DNA of 64,000 bases from Calliphora vicina (lineage: Eukaryota > Arthropoda > Insecta > Diptera > Calliphoridae): contig NC_088780.1 in NCBI RefSeq assembly GCF_958450345.1, positions 163,538,726 to 163,602,725 of the forward strand. The letters run 5' to 3'. The notes beneath the pieces are model-generated. The model was given only the letters and a program-made list of their open reading frames with translations, was not told where the DNA came from and did not search any database. Below are positions 53,101 through 64,000 of the stretch, in pieces; position 1 is the first letter of the stretch, and each line of letters opens with the position of its first letter. The translations under genes were made by a program, and so were the position numbers.

Positions 53101-56100
53101 TCCCTTATACAGATTTCATTTTTGATTTTATTTAAAATCATAACCTTTCTAAAACAATGAAATATAAAACCTATGTCCCTGCGTTAAAAGTTAAAACAAC
53201 AAAACTAATGAAATAAAACCAAATGCGTTACGTAAAATTTAAAAAAAAATAAAAGACGGGAACATATTTCAATAATTGTATGTCAAAACTAAACAAGTTT
53301 TAATGACCATATAAACTAATAAAAAAAATAAAGAATTATCTCTTTACGTGTCAAACTCGGAAAATTCATTAATTCCCTTATACATTAAAGTATTGAAAAT
53401 AAAGTACCATTCAGATTTAATTTTATTAAAAAAAATCATTAGCGTCCTAAAACAATTAAATATAAAATTACGTCCTTACGTTACGTAAACTTACCTCAAA
53501 CTGTTTAATCTCATATATATATAATTCAATCAAATTAAAGTATGTCTTAAAAACGTTCAAATTTGTTTTTGTTTAAAATCGTTAAGAACGCTTAACTCTG
53601 AAAGATTAAGAAACGACGACCCCTCCCCTGCGTTACGTAAAATAATAATAAAAAATGTTCTCCAACAAAAAATAAAAGACGCAAATGTTTTAACAATTTT
53701 TTAAATTTGATTTTCACAAATCGTTAAAATTTTAAAATGTATGACAAAAAACAATCATCGATACTGATAAAATCAATAGAAAATTATCATTTACTAATTC
53801 CTTACATTACATTAAATTATAAGTACCATTCAGAAATGTTTAGCTTTGATTTTATTTAAAATCTAAAAACTATGAACGTTAAAAGTTAAAGCAACTACTA
53901 TACTAATGAAATAATATTAAAATTATCTTACGTTACGTTATTAAAATTATATTATTGTATCTTACGTTACATATCAATATGTCAAACTTCAAAAATTCAT
54001 TAATTACTTGTTACCATTACTTAAACAGTAAAATATTAAGAAACAATCTACTCGTTAAACCCTACGTCATCAAACTGTTTAATCTCAGACAAATCCTCCT
54101 CTACTTAAAAGAAAACACTAATAAAATTAAAACATGATTAATGAAGGCGGCATATACCTTCCCTTCCCTTTACATTTATTTTACTCTGAAATACATATTA
54201 AGAACAACCCCTGCGTTACGTAAAATTACATAAAAAAATATTGTCAAACAAAAAATAAAATTTTTTAAATTTGATTTTCACAAATCGTTAAAATTTTAAA
54301 ATGTATAACAAAACCAAATAAGTTTCAATAAACATCGACATATACACCTGATAAAATCAATAAAAAAATTAATATAAGTACCATTCAGAATTGTTTAAAA
54401 ATAATAAAAAACTACGTCTTTGCGTTAAAAGTTGAAACAACAAAATTAATGAAATAAAACAAAATTCTCTTACGTTACGTTATTAAAATTAAATTATCTC
54501 TAAAATTGTTGACTCTTACGTTACGTTTTATTAATACATTTAATTACTTCTACATTATTAAAGTATTATTGATAAAAATACCAATCTGAAATGTTTTAAA
54601 AAGATTTAGATTTGATTTTATTAAAAATCGTTATCATTCTGAAACTATCATGACCTAGAGATATCACCTATGATCCTTAAAGTTACAGAAAAAAAAAAAA
54701 AAAAAAAACGAAAAGTAATCACATAAAAAAAAAGTTTTAACAACTTTTAAATTTGATGTTTAAAATTGTTACCGTTGTTGAACCTAAAAGGTTAAGAAAC
54801 GACTGCTTACGTTACGTAAAATTATGTTAACAAAATATCTCGTACAAAAAATAAAAGACGCCAATGTTTTAACAATTTTTTAAATTTGATTTTCACTAAT
54901 CGTTAAAATTTTAAAATGTATGACAAAACCAAACAAGTTTCAATAACCATCTACATATAAACCTGATAAAATCAATGAAAAATTATGTCTTAATTTACGT
55001 TATTCATTAAAATTCATACATTCCTTAACAATGTATTGAAAATCATCCTTGCGTTAAAACTTAAAGCACCTATACTAATGAAATAAAACAAAATTTTCTT
55101 ACGTTACGTTATTAAATTATCTCTAAAATTATTATCACTTACGTTACGTATTAATATTCATTAATTACTTTTATATTTGTAAAGTATTATTGAAAAAAAT
55201 ACCAATCAGAAATGTTTTAAAAAGGTTTAGATTTGATTTTATAAAAAAATCGTTACCAGAGATATCATCAACTTTCCCTACGTTGTGTAAAGTCACATCA
55301 AAAATGTAGAATTACGTTAAATTAAATTCGATGGCAAAGAAATATGCGTTTTACTTATAAACCTGTAAAATAAAAACTAGATCAAAGAAAGTTTTGTGTC
55401 CGGACCGACCGATCCGATCCCCCCATGTATAACAATTACATTCATGAAATCTCAATTGCAAATTATATCAAAACTATAATTTCTCCTAAAAACAAAATGA
55501 CGAAAGTAAGGCAAATATAAATCGCTTCTTACGTTGTAAAATCGAAAAGCAATATCTATCACAATTATCTACCATTATTAAACCTAATAGAAATATGAAT
55601 ATAAATTTCACCAAAAAACTCAAGACCTAAAATGTTTTAATAATTTTTTAAATTTGATTTTTTACAAATCGCTAAAATTTTAAAATGTAAGACAGAACCT
55701 AAGAAATGTTAAAAATCTCAATAAAAATTACACATATTGTATTTCAAAACTAATTAAAGATAAAAATGTATTAAATTTGATTTTATTTCAAATCGTTACC
55801 CTGTTCAAAAACCATTAATTATTAAAAAACCACCTTCTGGTTAACAACTACGTTACGTAAAGTTACATCAAAAATTTTAAGCTCTTTTGCAAAGCAAAAT
55901 TAAATAGAAATCCAGGACAAATACATATCTATTCCTTAAATAACTAATGCGTTATATCTAAATCTGAAAGTAACTGCCCAACATCTGACATTTATATGAA
56001 AATTATAAACCCTACCCTGAAATACATACATCATAATACAATCATGAAATCTCAATACTTTAAAAATTTTTTAAATTTGATTTATTACAAATCGTTAAAA

Positions 56101-56148
56101 TTTTAAAATGTAACACAAGACATAAACAAGACAAAAATTAAATACATT
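50113..56148 (+). repeat. Tandem array C, 0.55-0.77-kb units
   Basis: The module tttaaatttgattttcacaaatcgttaaaattttaaaatgta (quoted: tttgattttcacaaatcgtt) recurs at about 50390, 50865, 51470, 52205, 52950, 53708, 54268, 54887, 55655 and 56080. Each unit also holds two relatives (ttgattttgttaaaaatcgtt followed by gccgatcttaac; tttgatttt..atttaaaatcgtta followed by gcattcttaaac), and ACGTTACGTAA words after gacccctg / cctct. Units between 51.4 and 53 kb are nearly identical over hundreds of bases; units outside are more diverged. No coding; orientation constant. Confidence 0.88.
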
Positions 56149-56383
56149 CACCCCTATCGCGAATCAATATAACACACGAAATATTTTCCTTTTTTCACGT
56201 GAAAAAATTCCCCTTGTTTTGAAATTTTTAGATGGAATTTTGTAAACAATAAACAGCTGTTACGAACAAAATTAACTATTGTGAATGAAAAGTTCATGGG
56301 AATTTCACGATAGCAATTTTACCTTCGAGGGAAATGGATATTTCATGGCAACAAAATTTCACATGTTATTGCCGATAGTGGTG
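56149..56383. mobile_element. MITE, TIR CACCCCTATCG, copy 2
   Basis: 235 bp, left CACCCCTATCGCG, right CCGATAGTGGTG, flanked by ATT (56146-56148, 56384-56386). Homologous throughout to 49874-50112. Confidence 0.85.
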
Positions 56384-57060
56384 ATTATTACGTCCAATTG
56401 CAATGAATTAACATTTATACGTTGACATATTTTAAAAATAGTTTTTGGTTAAAACCCTTACATCACGTAAAAGCCCAAAAAGAAGGTATAATATAATTTA
56501 TGTCCTAAATAAACGAAGAAAGTACAATTGCAAATTAATAAAACAAACATTATGTCATTTAAACATTTAATTACTTAAACAAATAATTGGTAAAAATATT
56601 TTAAACAAAATCTGGGCGGATAATGCGTAACTCAAACCGAATACGAAAATGTGTGCTAAATACATTGCAATTCGAAAAGATTTCCTTTCGAATCGAATTA
56701 GGGAGTAACCCCCTGTTTACAAAACAAATTTTTTTTTTAATATTCAAGTTACGAAAATAATTACGTTACGAAATAGCGTTTAATATATTCAAACCCCAAA
56801 CAAAAATTTAAAACGTTTTAAAAATTTTTTAATTTGGTTTTTTTTTAAATCGATAAAATTTTAAAAATAATAAATTCATTAGACATTACATCAAATATTT
56901 TTGATTATTGTAAAATTGCGTTACATTACAAATGGCCTTAGCAAATCAAAGTAGAGACAAAAAAATAATCGAATCGAATAAAATTACTTAAATTACAATA
57001 TTTTACTGCGAATTAAAAATCCTAAACCTAAAGCTACATTTACAAAAAATATTACTCCAC
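56384..57060 (+). repeat. Degenerate C-type repeats
   Basis: Scattered ttacgttacgaaata (56760) and tttaatttggtttttttttaaatcgataaaattttaaa (quoted: aaatcgataaaattttaaa) at 56850. Transition to array D. Confidence 0.6.
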
Positions 57061-59040
57061 AAAGCTTATAATAAGTCTTATTTAAACTACGTTTTAAAAA
57101 TCCTGACTTACATTTCATGTAAACTACGTTTTTTGTGTATAATGCATTGCTAAACTATGTTTTTATTGTACTACGTTTTATATAAAATATTTTAATATAA
57201 ATAACGTTTCATATAAAGTATGTTTTTGTTAAAACTATGTTTCCTATATATGTATACTGTATTCCATATAAACTACGTTTTATATAAATACGTTATTTCA
57301 AGTTGAATTTAAATAGAGTACATTTTTCTCTATAGCTACTAGTCTGTAACTACGTTTTATATAAACTAACTACGTTTTACTTAAACTAAGTTTTATTTAA
57401 ACTACGTTTTAAAAGAACTTGACTTACGTTTCATGTAAACTACGTTTTTATGTATATTGAGTTTATATACAATTACGTTTATATAATTCAACTAAGTACA
57501 CGATTTTATGTATTATATATTGCGTTTCTAAACTACGTTTTGAATGAACTGCGTTTTATTTAAATCTATTTAATATAAATTACATATCGAAACCACTTTT
57601 TAATATAAATTAAAACTACGTTTTTATGTATACTCTATTCTGTATAAACTGCGTTGTATGTATATAAATACGTTATTTCAAGTTGAATTTAAATAGACTA
57701 CGTTTTTCTATAAATTCCGTTTTTATATTTGAGTCTAGCGTTTAAACTACGTTTTACTTAAACTAAGTTTTATTTAAAAACCTGACTTACGTTTCATGTA
57801 AACTATGTTTTTATGTATTTAGCGTATATTACGTTTATATATTTCAACTACGTACACAATTTTATGTATATTGCGTTTCTAAACTACGTTTTTGAAGAAC
57901 TTGACTTACGTTTCATGTAAACTACGTTTTTATGTATATTGCGTTTCTATATAATTACGTTTATATAATTCAACTACGTACACGATTTTATATATTATAT
58001 ATTGAGTTTCTAAACTACGTTTTGAATGAACTGCGTTTTATTTAAACCTTTTTAATATAAATTACGTATCGAAACCAGTTTTTAATATAAATTAAAACTA
58101 CGTTTCTATATATACTCTGTTCTGTATAAACTGCGTTTTATGTATATAAATACGTTATTTCAAGTTGAATTTAAATAGACTACGTCGTTCTCTAAATTCC
58201 GTTTTTATATTTGAGTCTAGCATTTAAACTACGTTTTACTTAAACTAAGTTTTATTTAAACTACGTTTAAAAAAAAACTGACTTACGTTTCATGTAAACT
58301 ATGTATTTAGCGTATATTACATTTATATATTTCAACTACGTACACAATTGTATGTATATTGCGTTTCTAAACTACGTTTTTGAAGAACTTGACTTACGTT
58401 TCATATAAACTACGTTTTTATGTATATTGCGTTTCTATATAATTAAGTTTATATAATTCAACTACGTACACGATTTTATGTATTATACATATATTGCGTT
58501 TCTAAACTACGTTTTGAATGAACTGCGTTTTATTTAAACCAATTTAATATAAATTACGTATTGAAACCAGTTTTTAATATAAATTAAAACTACTCTGTTC
58601 TGTACAAACTGCGTTTTATGTATATAAATACGTTATTTCAAGTTGAATTTAAATAGACTACGTTTTTCTATAAATTTCGTTTTTATATTTGAGTCTAGCA
58701 TTTAAACTACGTTTTACTTAAACTAAGTTTTATTTAAACTACGTTTTAAAAAAAACCTGACTTACGTTTCATGTAAACTATGTTTTTATGTATTTAGCGT
58801 ATATTACGTTTATATATTTCAACTACGTAAACAATTTTATGTATATTGCGTTTCTAAACTACGTTTTATATAAATACGTTATTCCAAGTTGGATTTAAAT
58901 ATACTACATTTTTGTTTAATTTAAGACTTCTATAAATTCCGTTTTTATGTTTTAGTCTGTGACTACATTTAAAAAACAACTTGATTTTATTTAAACTACG
59001 TTTAAAAAACCTGACTTACGTTTTATATTTTTATTATTGC
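57061..59040 (+). repeat. Tandem array D, about 480-bp period of ACGTTT motifs
   Basis: Built of 15-30-bp sub-units: aaactacgttttatttaaac, gacttacgtttcatgtaaac, tatgtatattgcgtttcta, aactacgtacacgatttta. The higher-order unit is marked by caagttgaatttaaatagac at 57680, 58161 and 58640 (steps of about 480). The CpG-containing word (A/G)CGTTT occurs every 15-30 bases, almost always on the + strand. No coding. Confidence 0.88.
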
Positions 59041-59400
59041 GTTACGTAAAGAAAACTATGTTAATTATCGTTATATCTCACAATGATTAATCTTCATTTA
59101 AATGAATTACTTCCTAAACGCCTTAATAATTATTAAAATATTGCGTATATAAATTAAATTTCGGTCTAAATAAAAAATATGCGTTTCAAAACAAAACCAT
59201 GATAAACTGAGTTACACTGTAAAATTTTGATTTTATAAATTTTATTATTGCGTTACTAAAATGTCATTTATATTTAAATGAATTTATTCATAAACCCCTT
59301 AATATTTAATAAAATATTGCGCTCTTTTATAAAGTTTGTGTTTTTAAGCCCAATAGATTTTACGAAACGGTTAACTGTCAAACGAACTGTCATACTGTGC
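59041..59400 (+). repeat. Diverged array tail
   Basis: attgcgtta and aaatattgcg words at lower density. No feature otherwise. Confidence 0.5.
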
Positions 59401-59436
59401 TCACTTGTTGACATTTATGATCAGTAGACTCTGGCA

Positions 59437-60090
59437 AATCATTACGAATAGATTGAGGGTTGAACTAAATCAAAATTTACTTTGTAAATCCGACTTATAG
59501 ACGATTTCGTGGGTTTTATGGCGCACATAATCGTATATACATATTTGAGTAAGCCATCCGTCGAACTGTGGTTAGATTTCATACTACATAAGATCGCAAC
59601 CATCGATTCATTGTAATTAAAATTTGGCGATAACTTGATTTCGAGAAATTGACCTCCAAGTTCGTGCGATTTGACACCTCTCGATTATTTCCTGTGGTGG
59701 GGACATGTGAAAACACTGATAAACCAGCAACAATTGACGCCTTGGAGGCCAACATTGTTCGTGATATCCATGACAGACGTCCAGAAAATGCGCTTCGTCA
59801 AAAAAAGCCATGGTGGACATATGTATGCCCGAAATCATTTTCAAATGTTAATGCCATGTATTGATATTTCGAATAAAAAAGTGGTGTTGTTTAAAATTAA
59901 AAAAAATGTTTTAAAATTTGCAAACATTTTCAAACCCATCATGAATAGATTGACGTTTGAACTAAATCGATATTATTCAAATTAACTTTGTAAATCCGTC
60001 ATTGATTCGCGCAACTTATAGATGACTTCGTAAGTTTTTATAACGCACATAATTGTCTATCGAATTGTGGATAGATTTCATCCACAAAGA
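59437..60090. repeat. Direct repeats flanking the third mariner remnant
   Basis: 59444-59560 (gaatagattgagggttgaac, tttactttgtaaatccgac, cttatagacgatttcgtggg, gcgcacataatcgta) is repeated at 59942-60060 (gaatagattgacgtttgaac, ttaactttgtaaatccgtc, cttatagatgacttcgtaag, acgcacataattgtc). The 500-bp interval holds the transposase fragment. The repeats extend to gaactgtggttagatttcat / gaattgtggatagatttcat. Confidence 0.75.
59600..59870 (+). pseudogene. mariner-like transposase fragment (family M, copy 3)
   Basis: C-terminal part in two + frames: SSCDLTPLDYFLWWGHVKTL (59652-59718, frame 1), then DKPATIDALEANIVRDIHD (59720-59780, second frame) and HGGHMYARNHFQ back in the first (59809-59845). In this family the SCDLTPLDYFLWG block carries the last catalytic aspartate, followed by DKPATIDALEDNI, then GGHMPEIIF near the C-terminus. 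Here the aspartate block is intact, with one extra W codon and a frameshift after KTL; a segment between RPENA and GGHM is lost. Inserted in the repeat zone between two direct repeats. Confidence 0.85.
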
Positions 60091-61800
60091 TTTATTGAAA
60101 GATTTATTGAAAATAAAATTTGCATAAAAAAAATTAGAAAAATGTTAAACAATAAGAATTCCTTCCTACTTTGTTAAAAAAGATATATATAATTTGCGTT
60201 ACGTAACCAAAATTACTAGAAAACAATGTCGAATAAAAATTATTTAAATTTTTTAAATTTATAAATTATATACATGTTTCTATTAATTTCAATTACGTTA
60301 CGTATTAAATATACATACATTAACATATTTATTGTAGGCTTTCCTAAAATTTATTTATAAATGACTAATTTTGTAACCAAATTACGTCACGTAAGAAGGA
60401 AGACATTCTCTGTAATGTTTTGAATATAGTTTGAATTTGATTTTTTGTAAAAAATCGTTACTATTTTAAAACAATATTATAAAGTTAAATGATTTTAATT
60501 TGTAAATAAAATTACGTTACGTAATAAATATACATTACAAATAATGGCAAAAAAACTCTAAAAAACTTTTGAAAATAGTTTAAATTTGATTTGAATACAA
60601 AATCGTTACTATTTTAAAACGAAATTTTACAGAAAAATTATAAAGCCTAAACAAGAATTGAAATTTTATTTTGGTAAAAATCGTTGCTATTTTTGCTGAA
60701 CACGCGTTTTTGTGTGTAAGTTTAAAATCGATGGAAAATAAATATTCTGTGGTTTTATTTCTTAGAATGCGAGAAAGTCTCTTAAAAAAACTGCGATTCA
60801 CAATATTTTCAAATTAGCGCAACCAGACGGTGAAGTTTTGCAAAAAAAAAACATAAAAGATGATTTCTATAAATATAATTGTATAGCAAAATGCCAATAG
60901 ATGCCAATAAACTATGTTTTAAAGACTATATAAAAGGTGGTTAGTAAAGTGACCACTAAACCACGCAAAGAGTTAAAACAATGTCACAACACATTTCAAT
61001 GTCAGGATGCAATTACAATTCGTATTACACTAAAATTTATTAAGCTGAAATCTGATAACTGAAATCTTCCGGATAACAAATCCCAATTAAGAAAAAATCT
61101 CCCATACAAATTCATGCTCAACTAAACTAACGAGTTCAATGAGACCCTATACCCGATCCAGCGAAAAGGATCATAAATTTTAGTTGAAATTAATAATTTC
61201 TATAGTCAAATATAGTCAAAGATATCTGCCAAACAATCCATAAAAATAATATAATAGAAAAATATGTATTTAAGTTTTAATAATTTTTTAAATTTGATTT
61301 ATTTTATAAATCGTTAAAATTTTAAAACGTAAGACCTAACAAATACTCAAAAATGTTTTAACGAAAAACTAAAAAAAAACTAAAGCCATTCAATTACACA
61401 AATTACGAATTAGGTTTTATTACCATAATGTTATAATAACATGTAAGCTCAAACACATTTTCAAAATTATTTTTTTAAATGTTACACTTGCGTCACGTAA
61501 AAGTTTAACACTACCTTTTAACGTTTATAGATTTTAAAACGAGAATACGTTATCAATACATAAATTATTTCGGTAGTTATAACTCAAAACCATATAAAAG
61601 AGAAGTATAAAATCCATGTGCTAAGCAAGCAAACAATTAGAAATATATACGTAACGTAACACTTGAAATTCCAATTAATTAAAAAAAAATAATAATTAAA
61701 TTTAATTGCAGAGACAATTGAAGATTGATAACGTGAAAAAGTTAAAACTATTACCATTAATAATAAACATTTCTAAAAATATCCATAAGCTTTTCACAAA
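60091..61800 (+). repeat. C-type repeats and the second copy of the GGTGGTTAGT segment
   Basis: TTACGTTACGTA / ATTACGTCACGTAAG words at 60196, 60296, 60384, 60521; GATTTT...AAATCGTTA modules at 60440, 60590, 60672, 61298. 60737-60975 is the paralogue of 47280-47920 without the 403-bp MITE. The frames here are too short to be genes. Confidence 0.7.
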
Positions 61801-64000
61801 TGTAACGATTTTTACTATTAAGTTATATGTAAAGTACGTTTTTATGTATATGCTCTTTTATATATTAACTACGTTTTTATATCAAGTTTGAATTTATATA
61901 AACTACGTTTTATTGGCTTAAATTTCATTTAAACTACGTTTTTATGTATATTGCGTTTCTATATAAATTACGTTTATATATTTTAACTACGTACATGATT
62001 TTATATATATTGCATTTCTAATCTACGTTTTACTTAAACTACGCTTTAAAAAATCTTGACTTACGTTTCATGTAAACTACGTTTTTATGCACATTGCGTT
62101 TCTATTTAAATTACGTTTATATTTTTTAATTACGTTCACGATTTTATGTATATTGCGTTTCTAAACTACGTTTTATATAAACTTAATATAAATTACATTT
62201 AAAAAACAAAAAAAATTTAATGAAAATTACGTTTTTCTTAATCAACATTAAAAAAAAATTTACTTACGTTTCATGTAAGCTACGTTTTTATGTATATTGC
62301 GTTTCTACACAAATTACGTTTATAAAACTACTTCTTAACTACGTTTTCATTGAATATAAACTACGTTTCTATGTATAAAATGCTTTTCATACAAATACTT
62401 TAATTTAATTGGATTTAATTCAGGTTTTCTATAAATTAAACAACTTATTTTATTTTAAATTGCGTTTTTCATAAACTACGTTTAAAAAAAACTTAACTTA
62501 CGTTTCATGTAAACTACATTTTTATGTATATTGCGTTTCTATATAAATTACGTTTGAATATTTAAACTACGTTAACGTTTCTATGTACTATATTGCGTTT
62601 CTAAACTACGTTTTATTTAAACTTTTTTAATATAAACTACGTTTCATTTTTTTTATTAAAACTACGTTTCTATGTAGGTATTCCGTGTTCTGTATAAACT
62701 GCATTTCATATAAATACATTATTTCAACTTGGATTAAATAGACTACGTCTTTAATTAATTTAGGTTTTCTTTAAATTCCATTTTTATATTTTCGTCTTAA
62801 ATAACATGTTAAAACATCATTTCAATTAAACTACGTTAAAAAAACTTAATTTCGATTAAACTACGTTTTAAAAAACTTATAAATTATAAAAAACATATAA
62901 ATTAAAATTTAAATAGACTACGTTTTTATTTAATTTAGGTTTTCTACTATAAACTCCGTTTTTAGGTTTGAGTCTGGAACTACGTTTAAAAAATAACTTT
63001 TTAATTTTATTTAAACTACTTTAAAAAAATTCATTCTATTTAAACTATGTTTGGAAAAGTCCTAATTTTATTTAAACTAACTACGTTTTATTTAAACTAT
63101 GTTTTGTTTAAAATACGATTTATTTAAACTAAGTTTTATTTCAACTACGTTTTACTTAAACTATGTCTTATTTAAATTACGTTTTAAAAGAACTTCATTT
63201 GATTGTAATTACATTTTATTTAATTTACTTTTCAACAAAAATTTAATTTTATTTAAACTACGTTTTAAAAGAACTTCATTTTAATTAAATTATGGGTTTA
63301 AAACTTCATTTTATTAAAATTACATTTTAAAAAAACTTACTACGTTTTATTTAAACTACAATTTATTTAAAACTACGATTTAATTAAAATACATTTCTAT
63401 TATTTTCTAAACTATGTTTCATTTAAACAAATACGTTCATACTCAAACTACGTTTCTTATTAACTATAATTTATTTGATCTACATTTTTGCGTTTTTACA
63501 CAAATTACGTTTTCTTTAAATTAGGTTAAACTGCGTGTTATATAAAAAACGTTAATATTTAAACTATATATTAATAAAACTATTGTTATTTAAACTATGT
63601 TTTGATTGAAATTACGTTCTATATAAAATACAACATTTAAACTACATTACGTATTTGTTTGACATAAACTACGTTTTAAATACGTTATTTCAAGTTTTTA
63701 TTTAATTTAGGTTTTCCATAAATTCCGTTTTAATATTTTAGTCTATAACTTTGTCTTTTTTAAAAAGAAACTTTATTTTTTTTTTTGACTTACGTTTCAT
63801 GTAAACTACATTTGAATTACATTCTATATAAACTACGTTTATTATACGTTTTTATTTAGATTTACATAAACTACATTTCTATACAAACTTGCGTTTTCAT
63901 ACAAGTTACCTTTTATTTTATTTCTCTTATTTCAACTTCGATTAATATAAACTATGATTTTCTGAATATTCAGTTTCTAAATGAACTACGTTTTTAACCT
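61801..64000 (+). repeat. Array D continued to the window edge
   Basis: Same ACGTTT sub-units as 57061-59040 (aaactacgttttatttaaac, tatattgcgtttctatata, gacttacgtttcatgtaaac at 62051, 62267-type positions and 63786), less regular. The array is not complete at 64000. Confidence 0.85.

Noticed and set aside
41127..64000. Arrays as centromeric or pericentromeric satellite
   Set aside because: Not excluded, but units are long, mixed in class and diverged, orientation is constant and a heat-shock promoter points into them. I prefer a transcribed repeat locus and mark it as inference.

Overview
This is very AT-rich nuclear DNA with no intact protein-coding gene that I can support. Every recognisable protein remnant is transposon-derived: mariner and Tc1 transposases and jockey-type LINE reverse transcriptase. 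The repeat types (mobile elements ending in TATACCC/GGGTATA hairpins, many MITEs, solo LTRs) and the TATA + TCATTC core promoter fit a higher fly (Diptera, Brachycera, probably a calyptrate such as a blowfly or house-fly relative). The species is an inference.

Left half (1 to about 34.5 kb): a graveyard of nested mobile elements. It holds five solo LTRs of one family (981, 10252, 12906, 24600, 30759), several copies of one dispersed hairpin-ended repeat family, a Tc1-like element nested in one of those copies, mariner fragments (612, 19140), two LINE fragments (19453, 25555), hAT-type MITEs with 8-bp target duplications (13705, 33898), a 2.1-kb near-perfect palindromic hAT-like element (27587-29708) with its monomeric relative (21223-22242), and many short foldback elements. 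Two local arrays occur: a ~250-bp tandem repeat (2535-3625) and a TAGTA/TACTA mini-hairpin array (7920-10985) broken up by two later insertions.

Right half (34.7 kb to the window end): the most interesting part. A four-unit perfect heat-shock element (34826-34843) lies just upstream of a TATA box (34877) and a TCATTC initiator (34908). Downstream come an A-rich AUG-less leader, a first-AUG ORF of 21 codons (35059-35124), a plausible splice donor (35470) and acceptor (36892), and then about 24 kb of diverged tandem repeats (39.3 kb to beyond 64 kb) with no long ORF. This is the layout of Drosophila hsr-omega (93D), the heat-shock long non-coding RNA gene: HSE promoter, short leader ORF, one intron, long tandem-repeat tail. 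I propose that this is an hsr-omega-like locus whose repeats are built from ACGT-containing motifs (TTACGTTACGTAA, ACTACGTTTT, GCGTCAAAAAT) and a repeated GATTTT...AAATCGTT hairpin module. This is inference. Sequence identity to hsr-omega was not tested, and the arrays could instead be unrelated satellite DNA beside a heat-shock promoter.

The repeat zone has at least four repeat classes with periods of about 390, 400, 550-770 and 480 bp. It carries its own MITE and mariner insertions, and two paralogous segments give an empty-site comparison that defines one MITE (47447-47849) exactly.
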